A DNA stretch of 64,000 bases from Symbiodinium natans (Eukaryota > Sar > Dinophyceae > Suessiales > Symbiodiniaceae): positions 571,001 through 635,000 of the forward strand of contig CAJNDS010001502.1 of assembly GCA_905221605.1 (NCBI GenBank), read 5' to 3'. Below the pieces are notes generated by a model, which saw only the letters and a list, made by a program, of their open reading frames with translations, did not search any database and was not told the DNA's origin. A program made the position numbers and the translations under genes. Position 1 is the first letter of the stretch. Each line of letters begins with the position of its first letter. This document shows, piece by piece, positions 22,352-33,300 of this stretch.

Positions 22352-24064
22352 CTAGGCTGTCACCATGTCCTCTGTCTTGAGCAGAGGCGCCGGCTCCTGC
22401 GTTTTGGGTGCGATAAGCGGGGGGGGATTGCTGGGGTCCACTGGAGGGTTGCTGGTGGCTTCCAGCTCCCAAGGCTTCATCTCTGCCCGCGCGATGGCTG
22501 CGGCGACGCCCTCGGCATGCTCCGGGCCCGGCATTTCGCCCTCGGGCGTCAGCACCAGGCATCCACGATATGAGAGGCCGGCGCGGCGCGCGACACCTAC
22601 ATAGAAAAGCACAATCCACTGCAGGTCATCATCGGCTCCCAGTAAGTGCCATCGCTCCTCCGAGATGATGCCGTTGTCAACCACGGAGAAGTCCCACATC
22701 CCGGGCGTATCCCTCCTGCGCACCCGGTAGTCCCGGGTACGCCAGATCTTAGCTCCATCAAGAGCCTCGACCAAGAAGGTCGGATGATACCAGAACGTAT
22801 TCCTCCCGGATCCCTTGTACCACAGCTGGTACTGCAGGGCAAACTGCTCGTATGCCGGGTTGGAACCAGCTGCGACCAACCAACTGTGTCGATGATTCTC
22901 AGGGTGGAAATGTCCCACGAGGATACTCTCTGCTGTCTCGTGGGTCAAGGGTTTACCTCTGAATGTCCCCAACGGCTTTGCTAGAGGCGTGGGCGGGCGG
23001 GTAATCTGCGAGTTGAGCAGATTCTGCTTCTGCAGCGCGCACAGGCTGAAATCGGTGAAGGCTTGGCTTTGGTAAGAGACGATACAGCGATAGGAGCAGG
23101 ACTGGTCTGCGAGCCCACACTGCGAGAGGCAAGCCAAACTTTGCAGGCAGCGTGGTTGAGTGAAGCAGTTTCGAAATTGATCCTGGCACCGATCCACGGC
23201 GCGGAACACCGTCTCTGCTGTTGGCACAGGCCGTTGGTCCACCATCGCTGGCAATGGCATCACAGCGCTGTCAATCAAAAGCAGCATAGCATACACGGCT
23301 TCTTCGGCCGTTCTTCGGTGCCAGAGGTCTGTCACATCCTCTCGAAGCTTTGCAGCCTCGCTGTATCCTGCGATGGCTGCAGAAAGTCCAAGAAAGCCAG
23401 GATCGGACAGTTCCGCCTCCCGCGCTCCTGCAAGCAGAGTCTTGGATGTCCAGAACTCACTGCTGCTGCGGGACTTGGAACTTGTTATGAAAAGCCTGGA
23501 ATCAACCTTGCCGAGAATTTCGCCGAGCACTTCCTGACACTCCTGTGGAGGTTCCGACAGATCCACGCCGAAAATAAAGTCGGCACGAAATGTGCCAGGC
23601 ATCTGGCAAAGCTCCGATAGGGACATTGCCCGGAACTCCACCGGCTCTGTGCCCAAATCCCAATTAACCCGTCGAGCCAACTGCTCTGCTGCCTCTGCCC
23701 AGGTCGGACTTCTCCCTGTAAGCACCGTGCCCATGTGCGGCACCTCGGCAAAACCTGGCGAACCCAAATCCGGGTAAAGCAGAAGCACCAGTTTCTTGGT
23801 CGACTCTGTGTCCAGGGCTGCTTGGCCCGCTTTTGCCTCCTGCTGAGTTGTTGCAGCTACGGCCACACTGCCTGGCTGCTTGGATTCGGCGGCTTGGCCC
23901 TCTGCAGAGGACAGCCACTGCTGACACATCTTGCTAACACCGCTGAAGCCCGTAAAGGAAGGCGCCCATGACGCAGCCAGTGCCCAACAAGTCAGAAAAG
24001 TCAGGCAAGGTTTCCTGGCTGTGGGAAACCGAGCCGCGTGAGCTCGTTTGCGGGCGGGCTCCAT
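22352..24064 (-). CDS. Violaxanthin de-epoxidase-like (VDR/VDL-type) protein
   Basis: Intronless 570-codon gene, ATG at 24064. The N-terminus carries basic residues followed by a hydrophobic run (CLTFLTCWALAASWA, about 20-34), consistent with a signal/transit leader for the plastid. The central region is variable. A cysteine-rich block at about 288-350 (CQDQFRNCFTQPRCLQSLAC...CGLADQSCSYRC) matches the spacing of the VDE cysteine domain. It is followed by the lipocalin-like catalytic region at about 375-530 (WLVAAGSNPAYEQFALQYQL, WYHPTFLVEALDG, WDFSVVDNGIISEERWHLLG). In this family the lipocalin barrel binds epoxy-xanthophylls in the thylakoid lumen. The match is closer to VDE-related proteins than to classical VDE, so the substrate is uncertain. 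The proline-rich C-terminal tail is unlike VDE's glutamate-rich tail. Confidence 0.88.
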   Translation of the reverse strand: MEPARKRAHAARFPTARKPCLTFLTCWALAASWAPSFTGFSGVSKMCQQWLSSAEGQAAESKQPGSVAVAATTQQEAKAGQAALDTESTKKLVLLLYPDLGSPGFAEVPHMGTVLTGRSPTWAEAAEQLARRVNWDLGTEPVEFRAMSLSELCQMPGTFRADFIFGVDLSEPPQECQEVLGEILGKVDSRLFITSSKSRSSSEFWTSKTLLAGAREAELSDPGFLGLSAAIAGYSEAAKLREDVTDLWHRRTAEEAVYAMLLLIDSAVMPLPAMVDQRPVPTAETVFRAVDRCQDQFRNCFTQPRCLQSLACLSQCGLADQSCSYRCIVSYQSQAFTDFSLCALQKQNLLNSQITRPPTPLAKPLGTFRGKPLTHETAESILVGHFHPENHRHSWLVAAGSNPAYEQFALQYQLWYKGSGRNTFWYHPTFLVEALDGAKIWRTRDYRVRRRDTPGMWDFSVVDNGIISEERWHLLGADDDLQWIVLFYVGVARRAGLSYRGCLVLTPEGEMPGPEHAEGVAAAIARAEMKPWELEATSNPPVDPSNPPPLIAPKTQEPAPLLKTEDMVTA

Positions 24065-24325
24065 GCTCGGCCACAGCTAGTTGGATGCAAGGGGCTTGCT
24101 CTACCCAGCGACACATTTGACCCCCACCCAAACATGCCAATGCCGACGTGATATGGTTTTTCTCCCTGACACAAGCACGTCCCCCAACACAAGCACATGC
24201 TGAGCCACCAACTCTATCAATCGGAACCAGTGGCCCCTCTCCCTGCAGCGATGCCGAAACACGCCTCGACAAGTGCCATGCCTCTGAAAAAACTCGGGTT
24301 GTGGCTTAGGCTTACGTAGGCTTAT

Positions 24326-27300
24326 CTATGCATCTGCTACGACCAGCCCGGGGGACTTGAAACGATCAGCAGATGATGCCTGCAGTACCTGGAGCCCCAC
24401 CCCCGAAAGGCTGCCACTCAAGTCCTCTGCTGCGTCTCCTGAGATGTCCTGCCCCAATCCCCACTTCGCGCGCCTCTGTAGTTCGGACATGAGCTCCTCC
24501 TCCAAGGAAGAGCGAGGCCAGTTGCCCAGCATCATCGGGGGAGGGGCGTGAGTTATTGAACTGTCGACCAGCGCAGGTGCAGGTCCCTAAGTCTTCTGCT
24601 CAAAACTGAGGGTTAAGGGTTTAGGGTTTAGGGTTCTTTCAAAGTTTTCGAGCTTGGGTCAAGAATGAGGTTCACGCCCGGCACCTGCAGCTTGTTCTTG
24701 GGCAGCTCCAGCACATCCAGCAGCAGCTCCAAGGGTACCGGGACCTCCCAAGGCCCGGTTTAAGCTTATCTGAGGCTTTAAACCCTGAGCCCTAAACCCT
24801 AAACTCTAAACCCTGAACCCTGAGCCCTAAACCCTAAACCTTCTGTCGGCTACCGTCTTGGCGCACAACCTTCTCCAGGTCCATTCCAAGGTTTGCCACG
24901 ACAACGCCCAGGACCTTCAGCTGCAAGGCCGAGGAAGTGGCAGGGTTTAGGGTTCAGGGTTTAGGGTTTAGGGTTTAGGGTTCAGGGTTTAGGGTTTAGG
25001 GTTTAGGGTTTAGGGTTTAGGGTTTAGGGTTTAGGGTTTAGGGTTTAGGGTTTAGGGTTTAGGGTTTAGGGTTTAGGGTGTTAAACCGACAGGTTCCCAT
25101 GTTCACTTGTGCTGTCCAACATGTCTTCATCCTCGCCGGCCCTTCCGACAGCTCCGAGGTGGGAGGGAGAGGCTAGAGCTTGACCAAAACTGCACGGGGT
25201 GCAGTGGAGGGCTACATTCAGGGCTGGGTCCTCATAGGGGTCTGTGGACAGACCATAGGGTTACTTAGGTCAGGGTGCCTCATTCGACATTGCTTAGGCC
25301 GACAGGACCGGGCTTAGGCATAGGGGTTTCACATTGGTAGCGGAGCCCGGCCTGTCGCTAGCTAGGAGTTAGTGTAAACAGGGGGTTCCAGGGAGTTTTT
25401 GTTGATGGGAGTGGCGCGGCGCCATGGCGCAAGCTTCAGAAGGAACGGCTGAAGCAGCGGCAGGAGCCACCGGAGGTGTGAGCCATCTCCCGTGGCAGCA
25501 GGTCCCGAAGTTTACGCCAGGGGTGACAAGCGTGGACGAGTACTCTCAACGGCTTCGCTTTCTCAAAGAGTTGTGGCCAGCCGAGCATCTGTCGTTGTTG
25601 GCTCCCCGGGCAGCCCTCTTGGTGGAGGGGGCCGCCTTCCAAAAGGTGAGCCGGATCAAGCCCGAGCAGTTGCGAGGACCGGATGGTGTGAAGTACCTTG
25701 TGGAGTCGCTGGGCGGGTCTTGGGGAAAGACCACAGTGGAGGAGCGATACCACTTCTTTGAGCAGGCCATCTTTCAGACGCAACAGAAGGCGGACGAGAG
25801 TAACGATTCGTACATTGCCAGACACGACGCTTTCTTTGAGGAACTCTTGAGCCGTGGGGTGACCCTTGAAGAGATCCGCGCCTATGTTCTTCTCCGTCAT
25901 TCCTTGTTGGCCCCGGAGGACAAGAAGCGTGTGATCGTGGAAGCCAAGGGCGACTTGAAGTACCAAGAAACGGTCCGAGCAGTGCGGCTCTTGGGGTCCA
26001 AGTTCTTCACAGACTTTCAGAACCGTAGTGGCCCGGGAAATGCCAAGGCAATGGATCGAAGCAAGGTCTACGACATCCACATGACGACAGACGACGACAC
26101 CTTTGAGGAAGTGCACATGGCGATGGGACAGGACGAGGACCTCAGCGATGAGCTCATCCTGGCTCACTTCCTTGAGGCCAATGACGAGGACGCCATCTAC
26201 ATCACGGAGTTTGAAGATCAGATAGTGGAGGCGGTGCAGGAGAGTGAGTTGGCCCCAGTCTTTGCCTCGTACCAAGAAGCTCGTCAAAAGCTGCGGGACA
26301 AAGCAAAGTCCAGGGGGTTCTGGCCCATCAAGGGCAAGATGAAGGGGAAGGGCCAGTCCGGGAAGAGAGGCAAGGGTTATGGTTCCTGGGATGGGGGCCG
26401 TCGACGTTCCCTTGCAGATCGGATCGCCAACTCCAACTGCAAACAATGTGGGGCCAAAGGGCACTGGAAGCGGGAGTGCCCGAAGAACGACGCTAAGCCA
26501 GAGGCGACCTTGTTTGCCCAGATCCAGCCGACCGATCCCTTCCAATCGGAGGTTCTCCAGACCCTGCCAGACTCCGAGCCCTTCAACATCGATGAGGACG
26601 ACAGCGCATGGACACAGAGAGGGGTTAGCACAGGGACAGGGAATACTGGAGTAATTCAGGACTTCGGGGAGACTTGCTTTATGGTTGCGCCAAAGGTGGG
26701 GCCTTCTTTGTCTCTCGAGTCTTGCCTTGCACGACGTTTGTTAATGATTCACAGGACATGTAGGACGCCAAGCTGTGCGCCGCCGGGTGCATCTTCTGAG
26801 GCGCAAGGGCCGGCCACCGCGCCGAAGCAGGCAGTTTTGAGACGCAGCAAGCCCAGTCCCATAATTCCTGAAGCAATTCTAGTAGCCACTGTAGGTACTG
26901 AGGGGGTGCTAGATACAGGGGCCAGTAGGACTGTGCTAGGAGACCAAAGGGTTCGAGAAGTGATAAGCGGTCTTGCTGCAGAGTGTCGCGGTCGAGTAAG
27001 GAAGATAGCTTCTGATGTCACCTTCCGTTTTGGAAACAGCGGGACACTCACGTCAAAATTTGCGCTGCTGCTGCCCACCTCAGAAGACACATGGGTCAGA
27101 GTTGAGGTGATCCCCGGAAACACTCCTTTGTTGATATCAAATCGTCTTCTCAGGGACCTAGACGCAGTTATTCATGTTAAAGAGGGGTATTTAATGCTGG
27201 GTGGTTCTAGGAGGGTAGACCTTAGATGGGATGAGCGAGGCCTATCCATAGTCAATCTGTCAGATCTCCTTCACGTCGGGGACAGGAAGGCTCCTGTCTA

Positions 27301-30300
27301 CGTTGTTGACAGTCTGGGGGCGCACCCGCGTCCAGAAGCCTCCTCGGGAACACCAGCCAACAGTCCAGTCCCCAGTCCCCCAGAAGATGTTTCCGTTCCA
27401 CCAGAATCAGCAAAGCAGCGTTTCCAGGAACCACAGAACACAACACGGCAGCCTGAGCTCAAGCAGACAGCACGAATCTTCGAATATCCTTCTCCTTCGC
27501 CGAGCGGCTTCCAACCGAGCGATGCCCACCTCAGTCAAGCAGTCCGTGAAGAAGCTCCAAGAGAAGATGCCCGAGGTCAATCTGGACGAACCTCTCTCCG
27601 CGGAGGAGGATGTGCACTTGGCCGAGGAACAGCTGACCATGGTAAAGTACTTGGAGGTGGAAGTTGTCCGCCCACCGGGGATTGCGAATCTTCGGGAATG
27701 GGGCCAAGTGGTGATCGCGGCTGGCAAGCACAAAGGAAAGAGTCACGAGAAAACGTTCGAGACCGACCTGTCCTACTCGATCCTCATGGCTCGGAAGTCT
27801 TCTCTCAGCAGCCCATGGGCACTGTCGTTCAAGAACTATGCCCTGATGCGACTGAAGCAGATGGCCAAGACGGAGCAGGCGAGGTCCACGACCAAGGCGG
27901 AGGCAAAGAACATCAAGTCCCAGGGTCCAGCCGTCATGGACGGAGAGGAGAGCGATGGGTGGAAGCTCTGCTCGCCGGATGCCACATCCCACACAGCTGC
28001 ACCGAGCCGGGGCAGCAAGAGGAACAGTCCGCCGGGGGCAAGCTCGCAGATGCCCATTGCCATGTCGCCGGAGGAGATCATGACGCGCCGGGCCGTGCTC
28101 GAAAGAGAGCTGACGAGGCTTCGGGAGATCGAAGATGCCGACAAGGAGTGAGGGTTGATCCAAGCATGGAAACGGACGCAAGCAATCAAGGGAGGCATGG
28201 CAAGGTTCAACAAATGTGTGCACAAATAGACAAGTACATCCTGCAAATCGAAGAACAACTTGGTGATGCAGTGAGAAATTCGGTGTGCCAGTACCGTCTG
28301 CCCTCCCTTGATGTCATCGAAATCGGTAGTGGGGCCATTTGCGCAGCCGTTCAGAGATGTGGCGGGAGAGCTTTAACACTTTCTCCGGCAAAGCTTGGGA
28401 GCGCTCGGGGTATGTATGATCGCCTCTGGAAGCTGATCTCAATGTATGAGCCGACACATCTCTGGTTGGATTTGCAGCAGCCGTGGAACCACAAAACAGA
28501 CAAGGGCAAAAAGACACCATGGCCAGGACAGTTTCTTCTTGACCTTTATCGCTACCAAACAGAACGAGGCAAGCACATACATTTCCTGTGTGGCCAGGGT
28601 TTCTTTGAGCAAATGGCACCTCAACTCCAAGAGGTTCAACAGGGCACTTTGCGAATGATTCATGAGCTGGAAGTGGGAGACACCCCGCCAGGAAACAACC
28701 ATCTCCGCAAAGCCACCACACTGTACACCACGTCCAGACGACTGCAGCAAAGTGTCGACACTCGCTTTCAGACAGCGGGTCCAGATCCCAGTGGGCGAAG
28801 CAACCGCATGTTCCCACGAGAGAGGCGTCTTGCCAAACGGGTAGCCTTGCACCTAGGTCAGGACTTAGGGTTTCCTCTGCCTTTAGAAGAGCTGTTGTTT
28901 AATGTTGAAAAGCGGGGAGTCTCTAACTCTGACATTACTGCCGCCCAGCAAGTTTTGAAGCGCCGAAGACTGTTTGGAAAACAGCCAGGGCCGACAATCT
29001 CTGGAAGCGAGGCTCCTAGGATAAGTTGGGATACAGTTTTTCGAGATGTTAACGCGAGGGTTCCGAAAGGGGGAAAGGTAGGGTTTTCAGAAGGGGACCC
29101 GGTAGTCCAACAAGTTCAAGCACTGCTTCCACAGATTGTTGTGCAACATGTCGTCTGCTGTCGAGGCACCAACCGGATACAGCCACCTTGTGTGGAGGGA
29201 ATGCCGCGGGACATGCCTTTACGTCAGACGGTTGTGGTAAAAAGGGTTGGTGGTGAAATAGCTATGGATGGTGAGATAGAGGATTGGTCCCAGGTTCCAC
29301 GATATAAACAGATGCGTAAAGGCATTCCTGCAAAACTCAGTCTCACAGCTTACGGCATGTCACCTGAAAGATTGCGGAGTTTCAGGGGTCTTCGAGCAGA
29401 AGAAGCCCGGAATCAGCAGATGCCCTTAAGAGTAGACCAAAATCCCGAAGCACCCCAAAACCCTGAAAATACCTCAACAACAACAGATGTGCCGACAACG
29501 CGCTCGGATGCTGAGGATGGACCGCTCATTCAGGGCTACCCTCCACGGTCGGTTCCTAGGCACGGGCCGGGGTACTTCGCTTTAGGGGAGTCCGAGAAGA
29601 GGGAGTTAGTTAGGCTCCATAACAATTTGGGTCATCCATGCACTGAGACGTTTGTCAGATTCCTGCAAGAACGAAAAGCCGAGCCTGCGCTCATCCAGGG
29701 TGCTCGCGACTACTCTTGCAGTACGTGCTTGGAAACGGTTCCCACCCAAAAGTTAGCTAGGCCGGCGACAATTCACACGCATCGAGATTTTAACGACACA
29801 ATCGGTATGGATGTTGCGTACTGGACCAATAGCGGGGGGAAGAAGTTTCTGTTTACGCACATTGTCGATGAGGGCACACTGTTTCAACAAGCCAGTGGAG
29901 TAGGTAGGACGCCAGAAGAACAATGGGAGTTCCTATCGGATCATTGGTTTCAGTGGGCAGGGCCTTGTCAAACTTTGTATGTAGATCCAGCAGGGGAGTA
30001 CAACAGTGATTACTGGCGTCTAAAGCTGCAAACTGTAGGTGTGTGCACCAATGTTTCTGCGGGAGAGGCTCATTGGCAACTCGGTAGGACGGAAGCTCAT
30101 GGTAGGATACTGAAGAGCATGCTTTCTAAAATGGACCATGAAGAGCCCATCCTGAACGACGAAGGTTTTCGTCGGTGTCTGAGAGCGGCAGTGCAGGCTA
30201 AGAACAGCTTGAGTAGGGTCCGGGGCTTCACACCTGAACAGGCAGTCCTGGGTAAACTTTCGCGGCTGCCAGCCTCTCTGATTTCCGACAATAGTGCCAC

Positions 30301-33300
30301 GTGCCATGCTTTAGCCGACAGTGATCTGCCAGAAGGAGTCTCCTTCAGGAGGGACCTGCAGCGCCGTGAACAGGCCAGAGTCGCATTCATACATGCAGAC
30401 AACGACAACTCGTACCGTAGGGCTCTACTTCGTCGTTCGAGGCACCCCTGTGAAAGATATGAGCCGGGCGATTGGGTTCTGTACTGGCGCCGACATAAAG
30501 CCGGGAGTCGTGCGGAGCAAGGAAGGTGGTATGGGCCGGGTCAGGTAATTTGTGGGGATAGCAAGGTAGTGTGGGTGAGCCATTGTGGGCAATTGATCCG
30601 TGCAGCTCCTGAGCAGCTGCGATCCGCGTCCTTGAGAGAATGGCAAGGGGTGCTGGGAAAGACCAGCGCTGAGAGTTCACAAGGGGCAGTAGGTCAAGGG
30701 GTTAGAAGGGTGGTCGACCTTGCTGTTCTCGGAGGAACACCTAGCCGAGCAGAAGTGGAGAGCCAGGGAGAGGTTCCGCAGGATGTTCCCGAACCATTAG
30801 GACCCATAGCCCCAGAAGGAGTAGCTGGGATAGAGGCCGGGGGTACGGTTCCTGAAGTTCCTGAAGAAAATGCGGAGGGAGAACAGCCAGAGATGGAAGT
30901 CTCACCTGTGCCGTCGGTAGGTCTCGAGACAGATATGGTAGATGCTTCGAACATTCCTGTGCCTGAAGATGACGAAGACGACCTCTTGTTTGGAGACAGT
31001 GAGTGTTTTTTCGCACATCCCACACAGTCACAGGCATGGGAAATCAGTTTGCATGAAACGGAGGTGCCTTTCGAAAACCTCCCGACGCCGCAGCAAGCTT
31101 TGCATTTTGTAATGTTAGCCACCGAGGCACGCAAGAAACGAGTTGAAGTAAGATTGAGGGACTTGAACGAGGGTGAGAGGCAACAGTTCGTAGAAGCTAA
31201 GGGCAAGGAGATTCGAGCCTGGCTTGACCACAGGACTGTACGTAAAGTAGCTGCGGGAACCCTTGATGATAGTCAACTCATGCGTTGCCGCTGGCTTCTA
31301 ACATGGAAAGGCCCCGAGAAGGATGGAGGGCCGAAACGGGCCAAAGCTAGGCTAGTGGTGCTTGGGTTTGAAGACCCAGACATTGCTGATATCCCTAATG
31401 ACGCTCCTACTTTAGGTAAGGACGCCCGACAACTCATCCTTCAGAAGGTGGCCAGTAACCGTTGGAAACTGATCAACTTCGATGTGTCCACTGCTTTTCT
31501 GCAGGGGGAGGGGGATGGTAGAAAGCTAGGCATAAGACCACCTGAAGAGTTAAGAAGAGCCCTCAACATGCAGGCGCAGGAACAATGCCAGCTCGAAGGC
31601 GGCGCTTACGGCAGAATCGATGCTCCGTTTTTGTGGTTTCAGACATTTAAGAAGACACTTGAAGAGCTTGGTTTTGTGCAAAGCCCTTTCGATGCCTGTG
31701 CTTTCAGCCTCGTTTCACAAAGGGCCGATGGTAGTGCTCAGGTTCATGGTGTTCTGGGAATACACGTAGACGACGGGATTGGGGGAGGTGATGAGTATTT
31801 TCGGAGGGTCATAGATCGGTTGCGGGGTATCTACAGCTTTGGGTCGTATGATGAGGGCGAGTTCACGTTCACCGGGATTCGTTTTCGCCAATGGGACGAT
31901 GGGAGCATTGAAATGGACCAAGAGAGGTACATAGAGAAGATCGTGCCCATACATGTGTCCCGAGAGCGTAGAGTGAATCCCACCGCGATGTTGAACCCTG
32001 AAGAACTTAAAGAGCTGAGACGCCTCAACGGTAGCCTCCAGTATGCTGCAGTGCATTCTCGACCCGACCTAGCTGCAAAGGTAGGCTACTTACAGACAAG
32101 GGTCAACAAGGGCCAGGTTCAGCATCTTCTGGAAGCTAACCGTGTCCTTCAAGAGGCCAAAGCTCACCCAATCTCTTTGATGGTTGTGCCAATTCAAGAA
32201 CAGCATGTTACGTTTTGCACCTTTTCGGATGCTTCCTTCGCCACGTCGAAAGACCATAACTCGTATCAGGGTACGCTGGTGGTGGCAACAGACTGGCGAA
32301 TGCTAGCCAACCGCGAAGCTGTGATCATTCCTGTGGCCTGGTCCAGTAAGAAAATCTCCAGGGTAGTAAGAAGTACATTGAGTGCTGAGGTAGTTTCTCT
32401 CTGTGGGTCCGTAGACCGAATGTCCTGGATCAGGTTGTTCTGGGAATGGTTCAAGAATCCTGCTGTTGATATCGCACATCCGGAAGAAGTCCTTTCCCAC
32501 GCGCCTCAAGCTTCGTTAGTCACCGACTGTAAGAGCGCTTACGATATAGCTACGAAAACTGCTGTACCTACGTGTTCTGAACTACGCACCCAGTTGGAAT
32601 GCTTGTTGCTGAGGGAGAGACTTCAAGAAAATTGCAAGATGCGCTGGGTTCATTCAAAGGCCATGTTAGCGGACTGTTTGACCAAAGTGATGGATAGTTC
32701 CGAGTTAAGACGTCACCTACGGGAGGGTTACTATGCCTTATTCGACGAACAAAAGGTTCTTGAGAATAGAGCGGGGCAGAGACAGTCGCTGCAGTGGCTA
32801 CGCCAGAACTCAACCGGAGTCTCACCGGAGCACAAGTGAAGAAACTTAAAAAGTTGGTTTTCGATGAGTGTTAAACCGACAGGTTCCCATGTTCACTTGT
32901 GCTGTCCAACATGTCTTCATCCTCGCCGGCCCTTCCGACAGCTCCGAGGTGGGAGGGAGAGGCTAGAGCTTGACCAAAACTGCACGGGGTGCAGTGGAGG
33001 GCTACATTCAGGGCTGGGTCCTCATAGGGGTCTGTGGACAGACCATAGGGTTACTTAGGTCAGGGTGCCTCATTCGACATTGCTTAGGCCGACAGGACCG
33101 GGCTTAGGCATAGGGGTTTCACATTAGGGTTTAGGGTTTAGGGTTTAGGGTTTAGGGTTTAGGGTTTAGGGTTTAGGGTTTAGGGTTTAGGGTTTAGGGT
33201 TTAGGGGCAGCAGCTAAAGCTACCATCACTTGCACCGATGGCTGTCACGGTTGTCACGAGCTGTCACTAGCTGCCGCTGCTTTGGCGGCATCGCGCAAAC

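Larger units (their letters stand above)
25079..33123 (+). mobile_element. Intact Ty1/copia LTR retrotransposon
   Basis: Identical 255-bp LTRs (25079-25333 and 32869-33123) flank one open reading frame with the domain order Gag, protease, integrase, reverse transcriptase, RNase H, the Ty1/copia order. Both LTRs start TG and end CA. The insertion split a TTTAGGG array, so the duplication is either TTAGGG or, if the LTR ends CAT, TAGGG. LTR identity and the uninterrupted ORF suggest a young, possibly active copy. Confidence 0.95.

Noticed and set aside
25436-26545. 369-codon minus-strand ORF
   Set aside because: Antisense shadow of the Gag region of the copia polyprotein.
27303-27521. The 5' part of the +1-frame ORF in the copia element
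   Set aside because: Here the main polyprotein frame is the more plausible one; the alternative module seems to begin near ATG 27522.
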